64,000 bases of DNA, from assembly GCF_965221685.1 (NCBI RefSeq), contig NZ_OZ244907.1, one strand, 5' to 3'. This stretch comes from Palauibacter sp022826685. Its GTDB lineage: Bacteria; Gemmatimonadota; Gemmatimonadetes; Palauibacterales; Palauibacteraceae. Below are positions 16,595 to 23,970 of the stretch, in pieces (positions within the stretch are counted from its first letter, which is position 1; each line of letters begins with the position of its first letter). The position numbers and the translations under genes are program-made. The notes beneath the pieces are model-generated. The model was not told the DNA's origin, did no database searches, and worked only from the letters and a program-made list of their open reading frames with translations.

Positions 16595-18510
16595 AGGCGC
16601 AACGATATCCCGCGGTGGCCAGTATCCTGGCGGCCACCGCGGTCGCGGTCGCAGGGTGCTACGGGCCGCTCCGGCTCACACCTTCGGACCACGCCACGGT
16701 GCTGTCCGAGCAGCGCCTGGAGGCGGCGCATCCTGCGACCCCGGGACCGTACGAGGTCCGGCGGCTCTACTACGGGAGCGGGACGGACCGGCGCCGGCCG
16801 GAATACCGCGACTCCGTCTCGATCGTGACGGAGACCGTGGACGCCTCGAAGCTCGTGTCGCTGGGGCAGTCGGCGAAGGAGCGAAACGGCTACTGGGGCT
16901 TCACGCCGAAGGAATTCCCCATCAACGGACGCGCCTGGTATCCCGAGGGCGAGGGTCCCTTCCCGCTGGTCCTCATCGTCCACGGGAACCACGACATGAC
17001 AGATTTCTCCGACCCCGGGTACGGCTATCTCGGCGAGTTGCTCGCCAGCCGCGGCTACGTGTTCGCCTCCGTCGACATGAATTTCATCAACGGCGGCATC
17101 CGCAACGAGAACGACGGGCGGGGCTGGTTCCTCCTCAAACACATCGACGCCTTCAAGGAATTTGCGGCGGACGAAGCCACCCCCTTCTTCGGGAAGATCG
17201 ACTTCGACCGCGTCGCCCTCATCGGACACTCCCGCGGGGGTGAAGCGGTCGGACACGCCGCGGCCTTCAACCGGTTGTCCCGGTATCCGGACGATGCTTC
17301 GCTGGAGTTCGACTTCAACCACGGGATCCGCGCGATCATCGCCATCGCGCCCGTCGACGGACAGTACCTTCCAACAGGACGCTTCGTGCCCGTCGAGAAC
17401 GTCAACTACATGGTCTTCCACGGCTCGCACGACGGCGATGTCACGAGCTTCCACGGTCTGCGCCTCTATAATCGCCTGTCGTTCACCGACAATGGCGACT
17501 ATTTCAAGACCGCGATTTACATGTACCGTGCCAATCACGGACAGTGGAATACCGTCTGGGGGAACAAGGACAACGGCCCGCGCAGCGCCCGGCGCCTCGA
17601 CTTGCGGGGGCTCATAGACGGCGAAGCGCAGCGGGAGTTCGGCGAGATCTATATCTCCGCCTTCCTCGAGACCACGCTCCGCGACAATCCCGACTACATG
17701 CCGATGTTCCGGGACCATCGCGTGATCGGCGGCTGGCTGCCCGAGACGATGTACATCACGCAGTTCGAATCGAGCAGTTTCCGGCCACTCGCGTCTTTCG
17801 AGGAGGACATCGACCTCACGACGGGCACGGCCCCGGGGGTGACGCTGGAGGGAGATTCGCTCGGGACGTGGCGGGAGAACCTCCTCGACCTCCGCTCGCG
17901 GAACCGTCCCACGACGTCGAGTTCCCAGGACAACAACGCGCTCTGGCTGGGCTGGAACAACCGCGTCGCCGGCGACGCAGACGCCGTGGTGACGCCCGCC
18001 AGCTACGCCATCGGGTTGCCGGACGGGCTGGGGTCGGAGTGGGGCCTGAGCGCCGCCTCCCACCTGGATCTGCAGCTTGGGGCCGTGGAGGGCCGACCGG
18101 GGCCGCGACGACCCGACGGCGACGACCAGGCGGAGGCCGGCGAGGGACAAGACGAGGCCGAAACCGGGCGAGGGGACACCGGGCGCGACGAAGACGACGA
18201 GCCGGTGGATCTGTCCGTCGTGGTCACGGACGCGAACGGCGAATCCGCGAGCGTGCGGCTATCGGCCTACGGGCCCATCCGCCGACCCCTGGAGACCGTC
18301 GTGCGGCGCCGCAACGACGCGGAATCCTTCGACACCCAGTGGGAACTGGTCCTCCAGTCCTTCTTCCTCCCTCTCGCGGACTTCGTCGAAGCCAATCCCT
18401 CGTTCGATCCTGCCACGCCCCGGGAGATCCGCCTCCTCTTCGACCGCACCGCCGCCGGCACCGTCGTCGTGGACGACATCGGCTTTTCGGAGACGCGGCC
18501 CGGCCGTTGA
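16591..18510 (+). CDS. Alpha/beta-hydrolase lipoprotein
   Basis: A 639-residue protein. The TTG at 16591 overlaps the preceding stop as TTGA; an internal GGAGG ends 10 bases before it, and the sequence that follows is a lipoprotein signal with a lipobox-like AVAVAGC. The catalytic domain has the oxyanion motif VLIVHGNHD and nucleophile Ser214 in IGHSRGGEAVG, resembling platelet-activating-factor acetylhydrolase/chlorophyllase-like enzymes. A later stretch, YRANHGQWN, may hold the catalytic His. A charged, low-complexity linker (about residues 507-540, rich in Gly/Asp/Glu) precedes a C-terminal beta-rich domain ending VVDDIGFSE, possibly carbohydrate-binding. The substrate is unknown. Confidence 0.8.
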   Translation: MKAQRYPAVASILAATAVAVAGCYGPLRLTPSDHATVLSEQRLEAAHPATPGPYEVRRLYYGSGTDRRRPEYRDSVSIVTETVDASKLVSLGQSAKERNGYWGFTPKEFPINGRAWYPEGEGPFPLVLIVHGNHDMTDFSDPGYGYLGELLASRGYVFASVDMNFINGGIRNENDGRGWFLLKHIDAFKEFAADEATPFFGKIDFDRVALIGHSRGGEAVGHAAAFNRLSRYPDDASLEFDFNHGIRAIIAIAPVDGQYLPTGRFVPVENVNYMVFHGSHDGDVTSFHGLRLYNRLSFTDNGDYFKTAIYMYRANHGQWNTVWGNKDNGPRSARRLDLRGLIDGEAQREFGEIYISAFLETTLRDNPDYMPMFRDHRVIGGWLPETMYITQFESSSFRPLASFEEDIDLTTGTAPGVTLEGDSLGTWRENLLDLRSRNRPTTSSSQDNNALWLGWNNRVAGDADAVVTPASYAIGLPDGLGSEWGLSAASHLDLQLGAVEGRPGPRRPDGDDQAEAGEGQDEAETGRGDTGRDEDDEPVDLSVVVTDANGESASVRLSAYGPIRRPLETVVRRRNDAESFDTQWELVLQSFFLPLADFVEANPSFDPATPREIRLLFDRTAAGTVVVDDIGFSETRPGR

Positions 18511-19145
18511 ACCACGCAGACACCCGACCCGCGGGCTCCGTCACGCGCGACCTGAGCCGGCGCGAGCATGAGGGCAAACCGGTGCACGCGCTCGTCGCGA
18601 CCCGGGTCGTTGGCGCGGGCCGGGAGGAGCTATGGGACGCGCTGACCAACGCCGCGCGGATCCCGAAGTGGTTCCTGCCGATTACCGGCGACTTGAGCCC
18701 GGGCGGGAGTTACCAGCTGAAGGGTAATGCGGGCGGCGAGATCATCGCGTGTGAACCGCCGGGGCGCTTCGCCCTGACGTGGCGCATGCACGGAGACGTC
18801 AGTTGGGTAACGGTGACGCTGTCGGAGATACCGGAGGGCACCGAGGTGCGTCTCGAACATCTCGCGCAATTCCCGCAGGAGTTCTGGGAAGAGTTCGGAC
18901 CGGGCGCGGTCGGCATCGGCTGGGACATGGCGCTCTTCGGCCTCGAAGAGTACTTCTCCCCGGCCTCGACGGTCGTCCCGGAGACGGCGGAAGCATGGAT
19001 GGTCTCGGAGGAGGGGAAGGACTTCGCCCGCCGGAGCAGCGCCGGTTGGCGCGAAGCTTCCATCGCCCTGGGAACCGACCAGGAGGCGGCACAGGCCGCG
19101 GCCGACCGCGTGACCGCCTTCTACACCGGCGAGGACCCGCCCTAG
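18507..19145 (+). CDS. SRPBCC/AHSA1-like domain protein
   Basis: A 212-residue protein whose TTG overlaps the hydrolase stop (TTGA). Residues about 28-150 match the AHSA1 (activator of Hsp90 ATPase homologue) branch of the START/Bet v 1 superfamily: ATRVVGAGREELWDALTNAARIPKWFLPI, then GGEIIACEPPGRFALTW and TEVRLEHLAQF. This fold makes a hydrophobic cavity; bacterial members are often annotated as ATPase activators or polyketide-cyclase-like, without a tested function. No signal peptide, so cytoplasmic, unlike its two operon neighbours. The ribosome site for the TTG is weak; an in-frame GTG further in (within KPVHALVATR) is an alternative start. Confidence 0.8.
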   Translation: MNHADTRPAGSVTRDLSRREHEGKPVHALVATRVVGAGREELWDALTNAARIPKWFLPITGDLSPGGSYQLKGNAGGEIIACEPPGRFALTWRMHGDVSWVTVTLSEIPEGTEVRLEHLAQFPQEFWEEFGPGAVGIGWDMALFGLEEYFSPASTVVPETAEAWMVSEEGKDFARRSSAGWREASIALGTDQEAAQAAADRVTAFYTGEDPP

Positions 19146-19167
19146 CAGTCCGTGGAAAAACCCCGCG

Positions 19168-20145
19168 TCAGCGGAAGCTGAGGCCGAAGCGGTGGGCGTC
19201 TCCGTCCACGTCGAAGGCCTGGAACGCGTACTCCAGCGTCAGCGCGTCGCCCGTGAACGCGAAGCCGAAGGTGAACGGGCTCCGTTCGTCTTCCACCACG
19301 CGCTGGAGTCCGGCGCGGAGGCGGAACGTGTAGCCCTGGACGGGCCAGTAGGAGATCTCGACGCCGCCGGCCGGGATGATCTCGCCATCCCGACGCCGGG
19401 CGATCTGGCTGGTGAGGAACATGTCCAGTTCCCCGACCTCGAAGGTCTCCGTCGAAATCCCCAGGGCGAGTTGGGTGGGGATTCTGTCGGTAATGTCCCT
19501 CGTCTCCAGATCCGGTCCCAGGTTGCGGACGGCCAGGCTCACCATCGCGGGTCCGAACTCGCGCGCCACTCCCAGGTCCACTATGAGCGTACGATCGCGC
19601 AGCGCGCGCATGTAGTGAAGTTCGAGGTACTTGGCCACGACGCCGGCATCGACCGCGCCGAACAACGTGCGCGCGTAGCCGAGCGAGGCAGCGAACTCGG
19701 TCACGGGCTCGCCGTCCCCGAACGCCACGATCTGGAGGTCCGGATACGAGGCGGCACCGGAGCCGCCGTGGCGCATGTACTGGAAACCGACCGCGAAGTC
19801 GCCCAGTCCGACGCTTCCCTTCGAGGCGAGCGTCGCGAGGGTGCCTTCCGAGCCGTACCGGTGCAGACCCGCCGCCATGCCGTCTACCCGCCCTATGAGG
19901 GCAGGCGCGTAGAAGAGGAGATCCGCTCCGCCGCCCAGCAGGTAGGGCGCGTTCCCGTATGCCGCGGCTTCCACGCTGGCCGGGGCTTGGAGCACGAGGG
20001 CGCGGTAGTGCTCCCACTCCGTATGGATCTGGGCCAGGCCCCCGCCCGCGGTGGCGCCGATGGCCAGAACCGCGAGCGGCAGCGAAACCGCGAGCCGTGC
20101 GGCAGGAGATGGCGCGGCTCGCTCCCGCGCGGGCCTCAGTCCCAC
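19168..20145 (-). CDS. PorV/PorQ-like (UPF0164-type) outer-membrane protein
   Basis: A 325-residue protein. I chose the GTG at 20145, inside the end of the aminotransferase gene (10-base overlap), because GGAG lies 6 bases upstream and the frame then starts with an arginine-rich signal peptide (RLAVSLPLAVLAIGATAGG). The mature part is a series of amphipathic strands with family-like features: ALVLQAPASVEAAAYGNA, the motif FAVGFQYMRHGG, and a C-terminal FGLSFR ending in an aromatic-x-Arg pattern suited to barrel insertion. PorV/PorQ proteins are FadL-like barrels associated with type IX secretion in Bacteroidota; elsewhere their role is unknown. No other type IX component is seen in this window. 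Confidence 0.6.
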   Translation of the reverse strand: MGLRPARERAAPSPAARLAVSLPLAVLAIGATAGGGLAQIHTEWEHYRALVLQAPASVEAAAYGNAPYLLGGGADLLFYAPALIGRVDGMAAGLHRYGSEGTLATLASKGSVGLGDFAVGFQYMRHGGSGAASYPDLQIVAFGDGEPVTEFAASLGYARTLFGAVDAGVVAKYLELHYMRALRDRTLIVDLGVAREFGPAMVSLAVRNLGPDLETRDITDRIPTQLALGISTETFEVGELDMFLTSQIARRRDGEIIPAGGVEISYWPVQGYTFRLRAGLQRVVEDERSPFTFGFAFTGDALTLEYAFQAFDVDGDAHRFGLSFR

Positions 20146-21434
20146 AGGCGCTCCGTCTCGACGAACTCCCGGAATCCGTCCGGATCGTCGGCGGCGCGCT
20201 CGATGCGGGCCACGCCGCGCTCGATGTCCTCCATGCTGTTCGCGATCGAGAGGCGGAGGAAGTCCTGGCCCTCGGAGCCGATGCGGCAGAAGGAGGCCCG
20301 ATCCATCGTGGCCACGCCGTACCGGTAGAGCAGAAACATCTGCAGCATGCCCGATGGAGTCGTCCGCGCGCGGGACTCCGCGGGCATGGCGTCGTGCGCC
20401 TCGAACACGCCCAGCCGCTCGCACACGGCCGACACGTTCGGGAAGACGTAGAACGCGCCCTTCGGCAACTGGCAACTCAGGCCCTCGATCGAGTTGAGCG
20501 CGGGTACGATGAAGTCCCGCCTCCGCTCGAACTCGCCCACCATGTGCGCCACGACGCCGGCCGTGGCCGGATCCTCGTACGCCGCTCGCCCACCTTCCTG
20601 CAGGAAGGGCGGCACGCACGACATGATGTTGATGTTCAACTGCTTGAAGACGTCGGCCTCTTCTTCCGTCGGCAGGACGGCCCAGCCCAGGCGCCACCCG
20701 GTCATGGCGAATCCCTTGGAATGGCCGCTGGCTATGACCGTCCTCTCCGCCATGCCCTCGTGCGACGCGATGCTGTGGTGCTCCAGGCCGTCGAAGAGGA
20801 TGTGCTCGTAGATCTCGTCGGAGTAGATCCGGACGTCCGGGTGACAGCGTTCACGGATCACGGCCGCGACGCCCGCAAGGTCCTCGGCCGACAGCACGCC
20901 TCCGGTCGGATTCGAGGGCGAACAGAGGATGATGAGGCGGGTGCGCTCGGTGAGGAGCGCCGCAAGGTCATCCGCCGTGAACGCGAAGCCCTTCTCCTCG
21001 GAGAGGTGCAGGGGCACGGGTCGCGCGCCGACGAACGTGGCCCACGACTCATAGATGGGGAATCCGGGACTCGGGTAGATGACCTCGTCGCCCCGGTCCA
21101 CGTACGTCTGGAAGGTGTAGCCGATCGGCGGCTTGGCGCCGGGCGTGACGACGACCTGATCCGCCCCCGCGGAAATCCCGCGCGTGGCCGAAACATGGCG
21201 GGCGATCGCCTCTCGGAAGGACGGGAGTCCCGCCGCGTCGCAGTACCCCGAGTTCCCGGCCTCGAGTTCGGCTACGGCGACCCGATTGAGGTGGGGCGCG
21301 CTGCGGAAGTCCGGCGCCCCGATGTTGAAGCGGATGACGTCCATCCCGCGGTCGAGACAGACCTGGATGTCGTCGTTGACCTTGAAGGCGTTCTCGGTCC
21401 CGAGATCGGCGAGGCGCTGCGCCAGGATGGGCAT
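20136..21434 (-). CDS. Class I/II pyridoxal-phosphate aminotransferase
   Basis: A 432-residue AspC/PatA-type fold-type I PLP enzyme. The PLP lysine is Lys240 in SGHSKGFAMTGWRLGW; other conserved parts are FNIGAPDF, the CSPSNPTGG asparagine motif, YSDEIYEHILF, and the C-terminal RLSIANS containing the carboxylate-binding arginine. It transfers an amino group between an amino acid and a 2-oxo acid in the cytoplasm; the substrate could be aspartate, an aromatic amino acid or alanine. The final 30 residues are a charged extension. Its 3' end overlaps the start of the PorV-like gene. Only a weak ribosome site is seen before the ATG. Confidence 0.88.
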   Translation of the reverse strand: MPILAQRLADLGTENAFKVNDDIQVCLDRGMDVIRFNIGAPDFRSAPHLNRVAVAELEAGNSGYCDAAGLPSFREAIARHVSATRGISAGADQVVVTPGAKPPIGYTFQTYVDRGDEVIYPSPGFPIYESWATFVGARPVPLHLSEEKGFAFTADDLAALLTERTRLIILCSPSNPTGGVLSAEDLAGVAAVIRERCHPDVRIYSDEIYEHILFDGLEHHSIASHEGMAERTVIASGHSKGFAMTGWRLGWAVLPTEEEADVFKQLNINIMSCVPPFLQEGGRAAYEDPATAGVVAHMVGEFERRRDFIVPALNSIEGLSCQLPKGAFYVFPNVSAVCERLGVFEAHDAMPAESRARTTPSGMLQMFLLYRYGVATMDRASFCRIGSEGQDFLRLSIANSMEDIERGVARIERAADDPDGFREFVETERLWD

Positions 21435-21596
21435 GCCCGATAATGTCCCCGTCGCCCACCCGCTGCCAGTGGATCGGCACTCACTCCGTTTGATGCCTCA
21501 TCCGGAGTCCCATACGATGCCTCCATGAAGAAGAACATGACCAACAGTGGTCCCTGAGCTGCATCGATACGGCATTCAGGACACCTCGGAGGATAC

Positions 21597-22961
21597 ATGT
21601 ATCGAAGAATCGTGAAGGGCCGCATCGCACCCGCAGCACTGTGGGCGGCGCTGCTGCTTCCTCTGGTGCCTGTTCCGGTGGAGGGGCAGGAGGCGCGGCG
21701 GCGCTGGGAGCGGATGAACCAGATGCGGCGCGAGAAGTTCGATGTCGTGCTGCCCGAGGTCATGCGCGAGAACGGGATCGACATGTGGATCACCGTGCGC
21801 AAGGAGGGGCTCGACGATCCGCTCACGCCCGATTTCGGGCCCGGGTACGTGAATCCCATCGGGTACTACATCTTCACCGACCGCGGCGGTGACCGGATCG
21901 AGCGCGCCGCCCTGGGAATCGGCGGATACCTGCTGGCCGGAAACGGCGCCTACGACATCGTCACCGGCAACTTCGATCTTCGGGAGTTCGTCGCCGAGCG
22001 GGATCCGGAGCGGATCGGCCTCAACATGGGATCCAACATCGGCGCGGCCGACGGACTCTCCCACACCGGCTATCAACACCTCGCGGAGACGCTGGGCGAA
22101 CCGTGGGCGTCGCGTTTCGTCTCCGCGGAGAAGCTCGTCTCCGATTTCAGGTCGCGCCGCGTCGCATCGGAGCTCGCGGGCTTCGCCGAGGCGGGCGAGA
22201 TGTCGCGCGAACTCGCGGAACGGGCCCTCTCGAACGAAGTCGTCACTCCCGGCGTTACGACGCTCAGGGATGTGGCATGGTGGCTCATGGACCGGCTGCT
22301 CGAGCGCGGACTCGGTTCCTCCTTCGGCTTCCCGTCCATCTATATCACGGGACCCGAAGGCATCGAGGCGACCTCCAGCGACCGGATCATCCAGGGCGGC
22401 GACGTCATGATGATCGACTGGGGCGTCTGCCATCTGAACTTCTGCACCGACATGAAGCGCGTCGCCTACGTGATGCGGCCGGAGGAGACGGAGGCGATGC
22501 CGGGCGTGCAGAACGCGTTCGACCGGGCGATCGAAGCGCGGGAAGTGTCGCGCCGCGCGATCCGGGCCGGCATCACCGCGCGCGAGAACATGGACCGGAT
22601 CGGGGCCGCGCTCACGGCGGCCGGGTTCAATCCCATCCCCTTCAACCAGCCCACGGATGGGCCGCAGACGGATGTGACCTGGGAGGGACACCACTCGGTC
22701 GGCAACCTCGGCCACGGGATCGGCCCCTCGATCGCGACGTGGAACCCGCGCCGCCTCACCTTCGAGGTCGTGCCGTCGAATCTCCTCGCGATCGAAATGT
22801 TCGCGTACACCGCGGTCCCCGAGTGGGGGGGCGCAAAGCTACGGGTGCCGCTGGAGGACGATGCGGTAGTCACCGAACGGGGCGTCGAGTGGCTCTATCC
22901 CGCGAACAGCCGCCTCCTCCTCATCAAGTCCGATCCCGCCGTGCGGCGGACCGTTTCGTGA
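21597..22961 (+). CDS. Exported M24-family (Xaa-Pro aminopeptidase-like) metalloprotein
   Basis: A 454-residue protein with GGAGG 4 bases before the ATG and a signal peptide (IAPAALWAALLLPLVPVPVEG). The pita-bread metal site is intact: Asp274 (MMIDWG), Asp285 (FCTDMKR, the canonical 11 residues later), His373 (NLGHGIG), Glu400 (AIEMFA) and Glu420 (LEDDAV). The second catalytic histidine of M24 peptidases, expected 7 residues after the metal His, is replaced (GHGIGPSIATW), so proton-shuttling may differ. Family activity is removal of an N-terminal residue next to proline; activity here is inferred. The gene is divergent from the aminotransferase and is followed 19 bases later by the squalene/phytoene synthase-like gene. 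Confidence 0.85.
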   Translation: MYRRIVKGRIAPAALWAALLLPLVPVPVEGQEARRRWERMNQMRREKFDVVLPEVMRENGIDMWITVRKEGLDDPLTPDFGPGYVNPIGYYIFTDRGGDRIERAALGIGGYLLAGNGAYDIVTGNFDLREFVAERDPERIGLNMGSNIGAADGLSHTGYQHLAETLGEPWASRFVSAEKLVSDFRSRRVASELAGFAEAGEMSRELAERALSNEVVTPGVTTLRDVAWWLMDRLLERGLGSSFGFPSIYITGPEGIEATSSDRIIQGGDVMMIDWGVCHLNFCTDMKRVAYVMRPEETEAMPGVQNAFDRAIEAREVSRRAIRAGITARENMDRIGAALTAAGFNPIPFNQPTDGPQTDVTWEGHHSVGNLGHGIGPSIATWNPRRLTFEVVPSNLLAIEMFAYTAVPEWGGAKLRVPLEDDAVVTERGVEWLYPANSRLLLIKSDPAVRRTVS

Positions 22962-22980
22962 CCCGGAGCCGTATCGGGGG

Positions 22981-23952
22981 ATGACCACCCTCCACGAACT
23001 CCTCGTGCGTGCGAGTCGCACGTTTGCGGTCGGCATCGAGATCCTTCCGCCCCCGCTGCGGGACGAGATCACCGTGGCCTACCTGCTCCTGCGCGTCTCC
23101 GACTACCTGGAGGACAATCAGGAAATCGCGGGGGACGAGAAGGTCTTTCTGCTGGAGGAGTGGCGGCGCGTGCTCGACGGAGGTCCCGGACGCACGGCGC
23201 TCATCGATCGCCTGGGGGAGGCCGCGGAAGACACGCCCGACGCGTCCGTGGCCCGGCACACGGCGCGAGTTCTCGAGGGACTCGACCGCCTGGCGCCCGA
23301 GGCCCGCGAGATCATCGTGCGCCGCGTGCGGGAGTCCAGCGCCGGGATGGCGCGGTGGACGGAGCGGGGATCGGAGTTCGAGACCGAGGCGGACCTGGAC
23401 GACTACATGCACGAAGTCGCCGGGCGGGTGGGCCATCTGCTGACGGAACTGTTCGCCCATCGGCTGCCGGGCGTCGGACAGGACCGTGCGCGAATGATGG
23501 CGCTGGGACGGGAGTTCGGCCTCGCGCTGCAGACGGTCAACGTGATCAGGGGGCTGCACGAAGACCGGCATCGCGGCTGGGTGTACGTGCCCGCGTCTTT
23601 CCTCCCCGACGGCATGGATCCCCGCGAACTGTTCGAGCCCGCGAACCACGCGGCGGCGATGACGGTGCTCGAGCGACTCGTGGAGAAGGCCGACCGCCAC
23701 CTGGCGGCGGCCCGGAGCTACATGCGGATGATCCCGAGACGGTACCACCGGGTGCGCCTCTTCTGCCTGCTTCCGCTCCTCTTCGCCGTGCGGACCCTGG
23801 CCATCAGCCGCACGAATCCGGAGGTGCTGGACCGGGAGACGAAGATGTCCCGCCGCGAGGTCCTCGCGATCACGCGCCGTGCGAAGCTCTTCGGCTTCTC
23901 CAATCGCTGGATCGCGCGGTACTGCCGTCGGCTCGCCGCGCGGGGCGCCTGA
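22981..23952 (+). CDS. Squalene/phytoene synthase-family protein
   Basis: A 323-residue all-helical protein of the trans-isoprenyl head-to-head synthase family (PF00494). The first aspartate-rich motif is intact, Asp41-Tyr-Leu-Glu-Asp45 (LLLRVSDYLED), resembling squalene synthase more than phytoene synthase. The second motif is altered: NVIRGLHEDRHRGWVYVP, with Gly191 in place of the first Asp of DxxED. Squalene synthases couple two farnesyl diphosphates; the second motif normally helps bind diphosphate through magnesium, so activity or substrate choice may have shifted. The C-terminus is basic and partly hydrophobic, suggesting membrane association. No other terpenoid gene lies nearby. Confidence 0.8.
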   Translation: MTTLHELLVRASRTFAVGIEILPPPLRDEITVAYLLLRVSDYLEDNQEIAGDEKVFLLEEWRRVLDGGPGRTALIDRLGEAAEDTPDASVARHTARVLEGLDRLAPEAREIIVRRVRESSAGMARWTERGSEFETEADLDDYMHEVAGRVGHLLTELFAHRLPGVGQDRARMMALGREFGLALQTVNVIRGLHEDRHRGWVYVPASFLPDGMDPRELFEPANHAAAMTVLERLVEKADRHLAAARSYMRMIPRRYHRVRLFCLLPLLFAVRTLAISRTNPEVLDRETKMSRREVLAITRRAKLFGFSNRWIARYCRRLAARGA

Positions 23953-23970
23953 CGAAACCCGGTCCGGAGG

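Noticed and set aside
19168..20145. Evidence for a type IX secretion system from the PorV-like protein
   Set aside because: No other Por/Gld component and no type IX C-terminal signal proteins were seen; PorV-like barrels occur widely without that system.
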